A model generated the notes under the pieces. The model made no database searches and had not been told where the DNA came from. It saw only the letters and a list, made by a program, of their open reading frames with translations. Below are positions 22,519 through 33,162 of a DNA stretch of 64,000 nucleotides, piece after piece. Source of the stretch: Halicephalobus mephisto (Eukaryota; Nematoda; Chromadorea; Rhabditida; Panagrolaimidae); assembly GCA_009193035.1 (NCBI GenBank), contig SWDT01000564.1, positions 46,001-110,000 of the forward strand. Direction: 5' to 3'. Every line of letters begins with the position of its first letter. Within the stretch, counting starts at the first letter, position 1. Made by a program: the position numbers and the translations under genes.

Positions 22519-22960
22519 TTCGTATTTCCTAAAATTTACAAAATTAAAAAAAATCATAATAAAAAATCGTAAAAATCACACAAAAACTTAAAAATAGTTA
22601 TAAAAATCTAAAAATTACTATAAAATTTTAAAATAATAACATAATCAAAGAAAAAAAACAATAAATATATCAAATTGAAAAATAATCATAAAAATAATTA
22701 TATAGTAAAAAATCTTTAAAAATTATTAAACAAAAAGTTTAAAAATAATCAGATAATCAACGGCAAAAAACCGATATATTAAATTCAGAATAAAATTCAG
22801 TTATTTATATACCAAGAAAACCCATTGATTCCAGACGAAATCCCCCAAGTCCATGTAGACAGGAATTGGCGGGAATGATCTCAGATCTTGAGAAATATGT
22901 TTCGAAATTCCAAGATTTACAGAAAACAATACCCTTCAATACTGAAAATTATTCAAATTT
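22519..22960 (-). other. gap with a possible 5' non-coding exon for prp-38
   Basis: Between two minus-strand genes, 22842-22941 is less AT-rich than its surroundings. On the minus strand it opens after a strong ATTTTCAG acceptor at 22942, only about 20 nt past the stop of the upstream gene, and could end at a GTATAT donor at about 22841, with the next acceptor just before the prp-38 ATG. It contains a 17-codon frame starting MDLGDFVWNQWVF. It may be an untranslated leader exon. The rest of the gap is plain AT-rich sequence. Confidence 0.35.
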
Positions 22961-24285
22961 TTATCTTTCTGGTGTTTTCTTTTTTGAACTTTCTGCCTGA
23001 TTTCCTCCAGTGAGTTCTGGTTTCCTTGTTTTTGTAGAAACATCCTCATCACTTGAACTCGACAAAAGCTCTGGGTCTTCTTCCATCTCGACGTTTTCTG
23101 ATTCATTTTCGAGAGTTCCTGTTTTTTCTAACATGGCAACTTTCCTGGCCAGTTTTTCCTCTTTTCTTCTCTCCAGGTCTTCAGCAGTGAATCCTCTGAC
23201 GATGTTTCTTTTGTTCAACATTGCTCTCAGAAGTGCTTTTTTGGTTTTCATTTCCGTCCTCAGGGTCTCGATGTACTTCCTTTCGTCGTCTCCTGCATTG
23301 CTGCCTTCTTCTTCCAAGGCTTCTAATTGGTCTTCGTAGTAATTTTTAGAAGACTGATATTCCTTCTTTAAATTGGAAATTTGTTTTTCCATTTTTCTTG
23401 CTTCGTCGTTCATCGGAGATATAGGGTCTAGGTCCTCTTCCTCTGCTTCGTCTTCTCTGACTTCTTGCCCGAGTAGAGACAAGCCTTCAGCTCTACACAG
23501 AGTTTCCCTCAAAACCAAGTCCTCATCGGTAGGTTCGGTCATCGATTGGATCATTTTTGCTCGGGATGGAATTTTGGCGAATTTGTCGAGGACTTCTTCC
23601 TGTCTCCTCTCCAAGTCTTCTTCATCAGAATCGTGATACAACCGTTTGTGGACTTTTTTGGAGAACTTTACATTGTCGTCAATTCTGCCCGGCAGCGGTC
23701 GTCTAGGTTGGGTTTTTAGAATACTTTGTTCCGCAAGAGCCGGATCCATTAGAAGTTTCGGGGAATATGGATCGATAGAATTATCCATTTCATCATCAGA
23801 ATCCATATCGACATCGGACAATTCATCTTGAAGGTCGTCGACTGGTTTTCTTTTGGGTATTGCGTTCTTCAGGTGGATTCTCAAAGAACAGGCCATTTCG
23901 TCGACGGTCTCGATCTGGTGTTCGTTCAATGGAGGACAACAATTGAAATCCCCGGACATTAGGGATTCTTCCATGAGATTCAATTGCTCATGTAATCCGC
24001 TTTCGATGTCCGCCAAGGATTTCTTCATCGCCGTCGCCAATTCGTCCATTTTCTTATTCGTTGCCTAAAATAGAAAATTACTTCAATTTCACATATCAAA
24101 ATCATTACCTGTTTATCCTTGCTGAGTTCATTGATACAATTAGTCAGATGTTCAGCGAGATCCGTGATCCTCCTCTCGACCAGGACACTGGGGTCTTCGG
24201 AAATCGAGATAGACTGCCTCGAAAAGTCCTCGATCGGTCTTCGAGGAGACATCGGGGATGCACTTCCCTCAGGTGATGCCGACAT
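22961..24285 (-). CDS. acidic coiled-coil protein, family not recognised (426 aa)
   Basis: Exons 24285-24109 and 24064-22961 join in phase 0 (44-nt intron). The ATG lies three bases after a TTTTTTAG acceptor, a typical trans-splice position. The first 30 residues are Ser/Pro-rich (SASPEGSASPMSPRRPIEDF). Charged helical segments with likely coiled coil follow, at about 40-100 and 275-365 (KMEKQISNLKKEYQSSKNYY, DLERRKEEKLARKVAMLEKT), separated by acidic stretches (DELSDVDMDSDDEMDNS, DEAEEEDLDPISP). The tail is Ser/Asp/Glu-rich. No catalytic motif, signal or membrane span is visible. The short motif DLVLRETLCRAEGLSLLGQE looks conserved but I cannot assign it. A nuclear or cytoskeletal scaffold is possible, but this is a guess from composition. 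Confidence 0.85.
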
Positions 24286-24651
24286 TTCTAAAAAACCAAA
24301 ACTAAAAAAATATTCAAAAAACAAAGAAAAGTTAAATTTCGAAATTTAGTCATTCGACATTTGGCCAAAAAACCAATATTATTTTCGAAAATCTTCAAAG
24401 AGATGTTACATAATTATTTCCTCCTGATGATAGGGATATTTTCGGGGTAAATAAAATATACAATAAGAAATTCAAAAAGCAGAAAATCCGAAGAAGAAAG
24501 AAAAGCTGAATTTCAGAATTTAGTCGTTGGACACATTTCGCCAAAATTAATCCTCAACATGTTATTCAATTTTCGATGCATTTGTTCAGTTTTAATTTTT
24601 AATTTGATTTTATATTGATTATTGTCTTGTTTTTGACTAGTATTTCCAAGG

Positions 24652-27123
24652 ATGTTGAATAAAGAACAGAAAGCAACGGTCAGAAACGCTTCCAAGAAGG
24701 CTTTAAATGCGATCGACAACTTGATCCTCAAGGTAAAATTGAAATTTAATTTTTTATATAAATATCCTTTTAGGAAACAATTCCAGAAGATGGATGGTCG
24801 GAAGGCATGCTTGTTCAACTCATGGAATCCCTTGCAGCTGCTGATTCGAACAACAAGGAGGATTCCGTGGGGGCCGGGGAACGGGAGGGCAGAGTCGTCT
24901 GTCCCCTCGTGAATCGGCTTCATTTCGGGTAATTTCATAATCCCCATATATGAACTACATAACTAACACTACTCCTATGATTCCAGGATGAGTCACGGCA
25001 TCGGAAGGTCTGGGAACATTGTGGAAGCTCAACCCAAAGCCCTGGGTTCTTCTTTTTTGAATTCCATTTCCAATAATTTCGCTCTGGAAGCTCTGCAAAC
25101 CCTAGGTTCGTTTTTTAAATTAAAACTAATTATTGTACTAATGTAGAAATTAGAAATTGAAGTTGTTAGAGAACTTTATGGAGAGGAATTTTTTGTTTTT
25201 GGGTGAATTTGGAAGATTTTCTGGAATTTTAGGTACATTATTGTAAAATTCAAAAATCATTATCGTTACGAAATTGTTTTGAGGTAGATTTTTAGAAGTT
25301 TTTCGAAACTAAAATAGCCTAGAATTTCGGTGGTTATGGTTATGCCGTAATCTTGCACGATTTCGTAACCGACTTTTTAGAGTCATGTCTTTCTTCGATT
25401 GCTTTCAAATCTTCAAATTTCGAGTTATATAGGCTATAAAACCCTCTATCTACCTTCTGAAGTTGATTTTTATATATGAAAGTGTTCATAAAAACTGAAA
25501 AATTTACCTAGCATCATAGTACCCCGTTAAAACTGAGTTTTTAAAAATTACTTTTAATTATTTCAGGTTTGAAAAGTTGTCAGAAAGCTGTATTACTGCC
25601 AGTTTGTACAGGAATGGCCTTGACTCTATCGTTATTGACCTTGAAGCAGATGAAGCCTCAGGCAACCCACGTGATTTGGTCAAGGATCGATCAGAAGTCT
25701 TGTTTCAAATCAATTCTGACAGCTGGACTGATCCCTATAATCGTGGAATTGAAGGTGATCAAGGACACTGGATCCTGTAAATTCGATCTTGCGTTGGAGG
25801 AAGAAAATCTCGAATCCGCGATTTCTGGGTTCGATCCTTCTGAAATCCTTTGTGTGTTATCCACGACATCCTGTTTCGCTCCCAGAAGACCAGACGACTT
25901 AGAAATGGTCTCGGAATTCGCAAGAAGACACAGTATTTTCCATCTAGTGAACAACGCCTACGGTCTTCAGTCTTCTTTGATGGTTTCGAAACTAGAAAAA
26001 TCCCTAAGTCTCGAAGGAGTGGACTTGTTCGTCCAATCCACGGATAAAAACTTCCTTACTCCTGTCGGTGGATCCATTGTTGGATCGAGGAAAAAAGAAC
26101 TTATTTCGATTTTGGGGAAAGTGTACCCAGGAAGGGCCAGTGGAATCCCCAGTCGTGATTTCGTGCTTACCGTACTTCATTTAGGGAAATCTGGTCTCAA
26201 GAAGATGGTCGAAAACAGAACAGAATTGAATACTAAATTTCTGAAGGAACTCCAGGAAATTATTCCCGACGTTTGGCAACCAGAAGAAAACGATATTTCT
26301 ATAGGTGGGTATTTAGTCATTACAGTATCCCCTTAGGGCTCAAATCGAGGAATTTTTAAATTCTAATAATTTTAAAAATGCTCCAAATTCCACCGTATAT
26401 CCTCAAGATTCAGATTTCGAAAATTTTGATAACTAAAAATGTCCTGAATCGTACTGTATTTCTAATAAAAAAATTTTAAATTTTAAAAACATCCTAAATC
26501 CTACCGTATTTCCTTTAGAGATTGAGAAATTTTAAATCTAAAAAATTTGTTAAATCTTTGAACATCTCTTTTGTGTAAGTTTTCATATATGAATTCAAAT
26601 CTATGTGATTTTTAAATTTTTCACAATTAATAATCGAAATTTAAAAGGATTATGTAAATTTTAATTTGGATTTAAGCATAATATTATTTTTTGATTTTTT
26701 TAACATTTGTCGTTTTTCCATAATTTCTGATCGGAATTTTATATGTGAATTTAATTCTTGCGTATTTTTTGCACTTTTTAGAACTCATGGTTAAATTTAG
26801 AAATAATAAATGCGGTTTTTTCAGCAATATCCCTGAACCACATCTACGGCAACGACTTGAAGCTGAAACTGGGTGCTCTTTTGTACTCCAAGTACAAGGT
26901 GACCGGTGCTCGGGTCCTGGTACCGGATGGACATGTGACGAAAATTAATAATTATGAATTCAGAAATTTCGGATGTCATTCAGATTCCAACGATGTTGGG
27001 TATCTTACGGTAGCTTCGGGCATCGGGATGACAGAAGAGGAAGTGACGAAAGTGGTTGACAGAATCAGGAAGGCCAATGACGAAATCAGCCAAGAAGAAC
27101 AAAAAATAATCAAAAACGGGTAG
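24652..27123 (+). CDS. secs-1: O-phosphoseryl-tRNA(Sec) selenium transferase (SepSecS)
   Basis: Five exons (24652-24732, 24774-24928, 24987-25105, 25567-26304, 26825-27123) give about 463 aa. The enzyme converts phosphoseryl-tRNA(Sec) to selenocysteyl-tRNA(Sec) with selenophosphate and pyridoxal phosphate, the last step of selenocysteine synthesis. Family signatures seen are DSNN, GEREGRVVCPLV, HGIGRSGNIVEAQPKA, WSRIDQKSCFKSILTAGL, STTSCFAPRRPDD, VNNAYG and the cofactor lysine in STDKNFLTPVGG (about residue 279, matching human Lys284). The N-terminus is about 25 residues shorter than in human. A TGACTAG acceptor 11 nt before the ATG could mark trans-splicing or a missed first exon. Its presence implies the species keeps at least one selenoprotein. 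Confidence 0.96.
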
Positions 27124-27896
27124 TTTTAGATGCAAATTTTTAATGTCACATATCCTAGTACTGGAAAAAATAAAGATTTTTAACGAAATGGTCTCGACAC
27201 GAATTTATAAAAACTTTTAAAATATGAAGTTTTGGATGATTCTGGAAGTTGTATTGGATTCTGGAAGGTGCTAGAAGCTTCCATGGAGGTTTAATGCTAT
27301 CGAAAATGAATTTTACTGCGAAATGGTCCCGACACGAATTTCCTGAAATTGCAATTATAGATAATTCTAAAAGCTTTATGAGATTATAGATGGTTCCAGA
27401 AGCTTCTACAAAAATTTAATGTTATTAAATACGAATATTTTTACGAAATAGTCTCGACACGAATTTTAGAACTTGTTAAAAATGAAACTAACCTATGTAA
27501 AGGTTTTAATTTTCATGATAATTATTCCATAACTTACGTTTTGGAAATATATTCTATGAAAATGGATCCTGAAGGTTCTACACTGGGGTTACGTGGGACG
27601 CAACGCTTTTGTTCAACTTTTGGGATTAGTTTTCATATATGAAATTACCCATAAAGTTTTTGAAAATCCTACCTAACACCAAAATACCTCATTGAAAACG
27701 TATTGCTGTAACTATTAATAAAATACAGATAATTTTAAACAATTTAAAAAACACCACACAACGCAGAAATTACAAAATCGCTTAAAATGAAACTTGGAAT
27801 GGAAATTCGGTCTTGACACGATAGTTTTACTCTTTCGTTGATCGGCTGAAGTCCTACTCTTCTTACGTTGTCTTTCAGTTGTCCTAAAGTTCATTG
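27124..27896. other. intergenic, CGACACG-type tandem repeats
   Basis: Three diverged units of about 125-135 bp, with CGAAATGGTCTCGACACGAA at 27184 and its relatives at 27319 and 27444, each preceded by TTCTGGAAG/AAGCTTC words. The rest is AT-rich. No gene is seen. A CTTTCAG acceptor lies 19 nt before the start of the RING-protein gene. Confidence 0.6.
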
Positions 27897-28997
27897 ATGG
27901 AGGTTCCATGGCTTCACTGTAATTACTGTTCCAAGTTGGCTGCCAGTTATTCCAGATTCTTTTTCGGCAATTGCGGTCATATCGCGTGTGGAAAATGCAT
28001 GGAAAAAAGTGAGTTAATTTTGCCTTTCATATATCGAATTTATTTTCAGACGTTTTCTCACCAAAATGCATGAAATGCAAAAAAGCAATTACGAAGATCA
28101 TTGAAATTGATGAGAACATGGAGGAGAACGTAGGTTTGAATTTTTGTATAAAAATCACTTTAAATTTTAGGCCAGGAAATACTTCCAGAATATTGCGTCG
28201 ATGTACGAGAATTTGTGCATATCGATCAAGAAGACAGTGGACTTTCAGATGAAGAATGTAAATAAACTCCTGAATCACAAAAAATCGAAAATTCGTGAAC
28301 TCACCAGTAAAGCCGCGAAAGATGCGAAAACTCGCCAACTCTTGGTGCAACTTCGAAGGTTGGTTTTGCAATCGTGTTGTCACAAAATCAAAATTAATAG
28401 TTATTATGGAGTTTTCTTGGGAAGAATTTTTAGAATTCTAACGTGTTTTATAGCTGCTGGATTCTGGAAGACTACAGAATTCTATTCAAATTATTGTAGA
28501 CATTGGAAGTGATTATCGCTATAAAATAGTCTTCAGACGAATTTCTAGAAAGTTCCAGAAACTAAAGTAGTCCAAGGAAGAATTTCGAGTTTCTTGATGA
28601 TCATTTCGTAATCAAGTTTAGGAACTATTCTATTTAGGTAGAAAAACTTCTAGATCGCGATTATATAGGATATAACAAGCTTTATTCGTTCTCAAGAGTT
28701 AATTGTTATATATTGAAATATCGGTCGATATTGCAGATATTATAATTAACACCAAAAAACCCTTTGAAAATGAGTTTCTTTGCCTGTTATGTAAATTATC
28801 CATTTTCCAGAGAAAAAGAAAGGCTAGAGTCGGAAAATAAAGTATTACTGCAGCAAAACGAAAGTCTAAATCAGTCCTGGGTCGACACGACTAGAATGAT
28901 CCTCAATGGAAATGGATTTGCGAATATGAGTGGATTTTCTTTCATGTTGCCATCAGAAACTTCGAGTTCCATCAAAAGTCCCGATCTCTTTTCTTAG
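27897..28997 (+). CDS. RNF212/Zip3/ZHP-type RING protein
   Basis: Exons 27897-28008, 28050-28129, 28171-28358 and 28811-28997 give 188 aa. An N-terminal RING has C8, C11, C26, H28, C31, C34, C44 and C47 (CNYC, NCGHIACGKC, CMKC), spaced as in RNF212 and yeast Zip3. A basic, helical middle (about 65-145, including KKTVDFQMKNVNKLLNHKKS and REKERLESENKVLLQQNESL) predicts coiled coil. The C-terminus is Ser/Phe-rich (GFSFMLPSETSSSIKSP). This layout is that of the ZHP-1 to -4 group in C. elegans, SUMO/ubiquitin-ligase-like proteins of the synaptonemal complex that select crossovers, so a meiotic role is inferred. Which paralogue it represents cannot be told from here. Intron 3 (28359-28810) is AT-rich with no clear structure. 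Confidence 0.85.
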
Positions 28998-29399
28998 TTA
29001 TGGTTTATTAAGTTTAGTTTTAGTTTTTATTTGGTTTTATTTCGTTCAAAAGTTAAGTCCCCGGTGATTGAGGTGACAGTTTTAGGGTTTTCAGCTATTC
29101 TGGAGTTTGTAGATTATTAGTTACACTTCTGAAATTTACGAGAAACCAGTTAATTAAAAACTTAATTATTGTGTGATTTCATAATTTTGGAGAAATATTA
29201 AAATTGGTTTTTTCTATTATTGAAGGTTATAAAGGTAATTTTAATGTTTTGGATGTTAGAGGGCTTGGAGAGAAGATCATTTAGAGGAAATTGTGGTAAT
29301 TTTATAGGATTGTTTTTATTAAATCTGCGGATTTGTAGTCTATACCATCTGGCATCAGTCACAATCACATATCTTTTCGGAAACATTTTGGAACCTATT

Positions 29400-29770
29400 A
29401 TGTAAATCATGGATGGAGTGAGATTTACCACATATGCTGAAAATTACTACCTTGGACATGATATAGGTAGGACTTTTGTGTTTAATCAACTTATGACGAG
29501 ATTTCAGGAGCCTAAGATGAATGTGGAGGCAGAAAGTACTAGATTCAGTGACTAAGTCAACTATTAGACATGGATCTGGGATACCCCTTTTGCAATAATA
29601 AATTTAATATGGAGATTCTCAAGCTAGAAGTGGATGTGATGTCTTTTCTAAATGCTACAATACTAATTATGAGGACACTCCAGTCGTCGGTTACAGATAC
29701 ATCCACAACAGTGATTCAGTATGTCTTCACTAACAATACTACTTTTGGTGATCTATTACGACCCTTTTAG
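29400..29770 (+). pseudogene. possible decayed Cys-containing gene fragment
   Basis: Between the RING gene and the TUTase-like gene this stretch has short frames with gene-like composition, broken by stops and shifts: MDGVRFTTYAENYYLGHD near 29409 and SGCDVFSKCYNTNYEDTPVV near 29632 in different frames. A GTAGG/TTTCAG pair near 29466-29508 resembles an intron. No frame can be followed through. It may be a remnant of a secreted Cys-rich protein, but the parent family is not recognised. The flanks at 28998-29399 are plain AT-rich DNA. Confidence 0.25.
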
Positions 29771-29807
29771 ATTAAATTCAACTTAAGGATATATTGGATT
29801 CTTTTAT

Positions 29808-32326
29808 TTACAATACAGGGAACTCCCCCTGCCGTCTGGCAATTTCAATTAAATTGTTCTCAAACAAGGAAGACTCATTGCCGGCTTCAAAACTATCAAC
29901 CAGTTTGGTCAATCCATTTAAGAACGTTCTGAAGCAATGTCTCGTCACAGCACTGGCGAGATTCGTCTGAGAGTAGGCACAAGGGATAACCATGGAGTCT
30001 CGTGCGAACTTATTTTTCCATTCAATTTCCCTTCTCAGACATGGTTCTCCTTTTGTGACGTCGATGGCGTAATTGTCGAAATCAAAGGTAGAATAAAACA
30101 TGGCACATTCGTAAACCAGTCTGGTTACTGAAATGCTTTGTTTTTTCTTGTTGATGTACTGGACAAGTTGTTCGTCGTTGATGTCTGTCAAGGCAAATAC
30201 ATCGACGTCTTCCATCCTTTCGGGAATTCGTCGATGAAGAACTTCGATGTATCCGGCGTTTTGAAGGAAGAAAATCAACAAATGACAGAGGGGATTGTTC
30301 GAGATTAGAGTCATTTCTGGATTGTTCTGAATCCAGATGGAGAACAAGTAAACAAGTCCAGCAAGCCGGGCGTCGAGTCTTTGGTATGTTCTGATCAAGA
30401 AAGACCGCTTCAGGGCGACAGGGGTGTTGAATAACAAGGTGGCTTTGGCATTAGCGTTGGCAAGTTCCAGAACAAGTTTCTTCGAAGTCTAAATGAGTAA
30501 CTTTAGAATTGTAAATATTTTAGGAAGTTGGTTCAAGATGAATTTTCTAGAAATTTCTGATTTTAAATAATAGTTTTAGAAGTTTCCATTGAATTGTAGA
30601 AATTCTGCAAGACTCCAGAAATGCTCAAGTTTCAGAATTTCCTGGTAATTTTAAAGTTTCGAAATGTCTAATTCTAAAAAGTTCTGAGATTCTTCGAAAT
30701 TTTTTGGAAATTCTGAAGTATTTTAGAATCCCACAGTTTTCTAACTTTTTAGAATCAAGTAGAAAATTCTAAAGCTGTTTGATGAAGGATTTCAACTAAA
30801 TTCTAAAGTTTGAAAAATTCCGGGAGATTCTGAATTCTGGAATATCTTAGAAGTTTTTAGCTCTAGAATCCAGAAATTTTGATTTTTGAAAATTCCAAAA
30901 TTATTGAGTGTTTAAAAATTTCGGAAATTTTTGATTTTTGAGAATCTATGAAATTTTAAAAATTAAAAAATCCAACCCTTTGTCCTCGAATAACAGCACT
31001 TTTGAAAGAATTTGATTTTTCCAAAACTTCTTTCAACTTCTGAATCAACTGACTAAATTGGTCAGTTGTGAACGGCGTTAATCGTTTGTTTTTTTTCTCT
31101 CCGATGAGAACACTCAGAGAAAAATGGAACCAAACGAATTCTGGGATTTCTGAATTTTCGTCGAGTTTGAAATTGAACAAAGATCCACATTCATGAACTG
31201 TCGGACCTACTCCGTTGATTATGGCGTTTGGGATTACCTGGATAACTGGCTTGAGCACTTGGTTCACGAGTTGACTGAATTTTTCGTAGTTCAATCTCGG
31301 CATGGATTCGATGAATTTGTTCAAACTGGAGCCTTCGTATAATCTTTTTTCCAATACGATTTTTGAATTATCTTTGGTATCTTCTATAAACTTTCTGAAA
31401 TTGGAAAATTGAAATATAAACTTTGATATATGAAAACCAAGAAGCAAAATCCATATATGAAAGTTTACATGAAGTTGATGTGGGAAAATTGATATATGAA
31501 AATTAATAAAATTTGATAAATGGAACTTCATATACAAAGATTAATAAATGAAATTCGATATGTGGAAGTTTACATGAAGTTGATGTAGAGACATTGATAT
31601 ATGAAAATTAACAAAATTTGATATATGAAGGTACAAAAAGTTCATATATGAAAAATAGACTTACGTGATTCTTTCATGTAATCCAGATAATTCGTCGCCT
31701 AAATTCCGGGATTCTTCATTATCTTCTTCGAAAATAGGGGAATTTCTGGATGACGTAGGATCTTCACTGGCAGTTTGAAGATCGTAGTCTTCTGGAGAAT
31801 CAGATTCCTCCTGAGTTTTTTCAACATCATCTTCGCGAATTTCAGTTTTCAAAGATTCAGCATTGTCTTGTCCAGGGGTCTTAGTTGGGGATTTGGAGGG
31901 CTTTTGAGACTTTGTAGATGATGTTTGAACAGGTACAGTATCCGGAACAGAAGCGGCACTCGTGGGTATTTGTTGGACGCAGGAAGTGTTCTCCGGGACC
32001 GGTTGGACTTCTGATTGGATACTGTACTGGTGCTGGATGCCTTGATTGATCTGCATCGAGAGCCAATCCATGTTCACGTGCTGGCCCAAGGGGACCAGAG
32101 CGAGGGGGGCGCCGGGGACGCTGGAAGTCGGGACGGGGTAGTGGAGTTCGCCGTTGACTGACACAACGTAAGATTGTTCTGGATTCAACTGGACTGGATT
32201 ACTTATTTGAAGCATAGATGACTGGCCTTGCAATTGAGCAGCTAACAATGCCGCTTGTTCGGCAGTTATCGTGATCGGGATATTCTGGATTTCCGTCGGG
32301 ATTTGGATATAATTCGAAGGAATCAT
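29808..32326 (-). CDS. non-canonical poly(A) polymerase/TUTase-like protein, probably without activity
   Basis: Exons 32326-31665, 31394-30977 and 30488-29808 give about 586 aa. Residues 1-220 are low-complexity (Gln/Pro/Ser/Asp/Glu) and look disordered. Residues 221-360 sit where the nucleotidyltransferase core should be, but the usual GS and DxD elements are not visible; the nearest stretch reads INGVGPTVHECGSLFNFKLD. Residues 361-586 look like the central and PAP-associated domains: NTPVALKRSFLIRTYQRLDA, RLAGLVYLFSIWIQNN, CHLLIFFLQ and YSTFDFDNYAIDVTKGEP. Known family members add A or U tails to RNA. Here an adaptor or regulatory role is inferred from loss of the catalytic residues. AATAAA overlaps the stop codon on the minus strand. 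The upstream region at about 32460-32525 is GC-rich and may be the promoter. Confidence 0.7.
31400..31660. repeat. CATATATG minisatellite in TUTase-like intron 1
   Basis: The 270-nt intron consists of repeats of TTGATATATGAAAATTAA and GTTTACATGAAGTTGATGT words, including two copies of GGAAGTTTACATGAAGTTGA-like sequence. The palindrome CATATATG also occurs singly at many other places in the window. Confidence 0.6.
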
Positions 32327-33162
32327 TTTAAAAATTATTTCATATATCAATCATAGAGTACTGGCAATGTTCTTCGAGCAAATCAAACTTAAATATCGAG
32401 AAAAAATGTATAAAATAAAAAATAATTGAAAAAATGACTTATTTAAAGAACAACCTTGTCCGTGGAGAGGCGCAAATGACCAGCGCGAGTTGCAAAAAGC
32501 GCACACTGCCAGGAAAAACTGGCCGTAGTTATTCGAATTGAAAAATTCCCAAAATTTACATTTATCCTAAAATTTTTTTAAATTTTCAAATTTTTCCAGA
32601 TTATTTTAAAAAATTTAAAATTTTAGGATTTTATAGAAAATCTTTAGAAGATTTTAGAATTTTATGTAATTTTTTGAAAATCATTGAAACTGAAATTCTG
32701 GAGCCTTCTGAAGTCCCATGAAAATTTCCAAAATTCCGTAAAATCTTCTATAGACTTCCAGAATCTTAAGAATTCTTAAAATATTTAAAAGTTTAATAAA
32801 AATCTCATATCTATGAAAAAATCGAAAATTCGCGTCGGGACCACTGTAAAAATCTTCATTTTTAGAATAATTTTATAATCTCAAATATCCTTCTTTAGCC
32901 TTCCGGAATCTCCTAAAATATTCGAAAATTTAATAAAAATCCATATCTCTCTAAATTCGGAAAATTCGTGTCGGGACCATTTCGTAAAAAATCTTCATTT
33001 TTGAACTATCCTAAAATTCTATAAAATCTTTCGAAATCTTCTAAGATGGAAGCAAAAAATAAATATCCAAAAACAAAAATCCTGAATTTTCGGAAATTCG
33101 CGTCGAGAAAAAATTGTTTTAATTTTTAAAAACTACTTTTATTCCCGTTTTTTCTACATTAT
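32327..33162. other. intergenic between two minus-strand genes
   Basis: A GC-rich patch at 32460-32525 (GCGCAAATGACCAGCGCGAG-like) probably belongs to the promoter of the TUTase-like gene. From 32540 to 33130 there is AT-rich DNA with CGTGTCGGGACC-type motifs at about 32829, 32967 and 33105. No gene is seen. Confidence 0.5.

Noticed and set aside
22820..22960. Plus-strand frame reading ELAGMISDLEKYVSKFQD
   Set aside because: No credible acceptor, donor or neighbouring exon on that strand, and it would overlap the end of the minus-strand coiled-coil gene.
23010..24276. Plus-strand Ser/Leu-rich frames
   Set aside because: They mirror the Glu/Asp/Lys-rich minus-strand gene; the Ser richness comes from complemented acidic codons.
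28027..28383. 118-codon minus-strand frame
   Set aside because: It lies opposite exons of the RING protein, whose frame carries the zinc-binding pattern.
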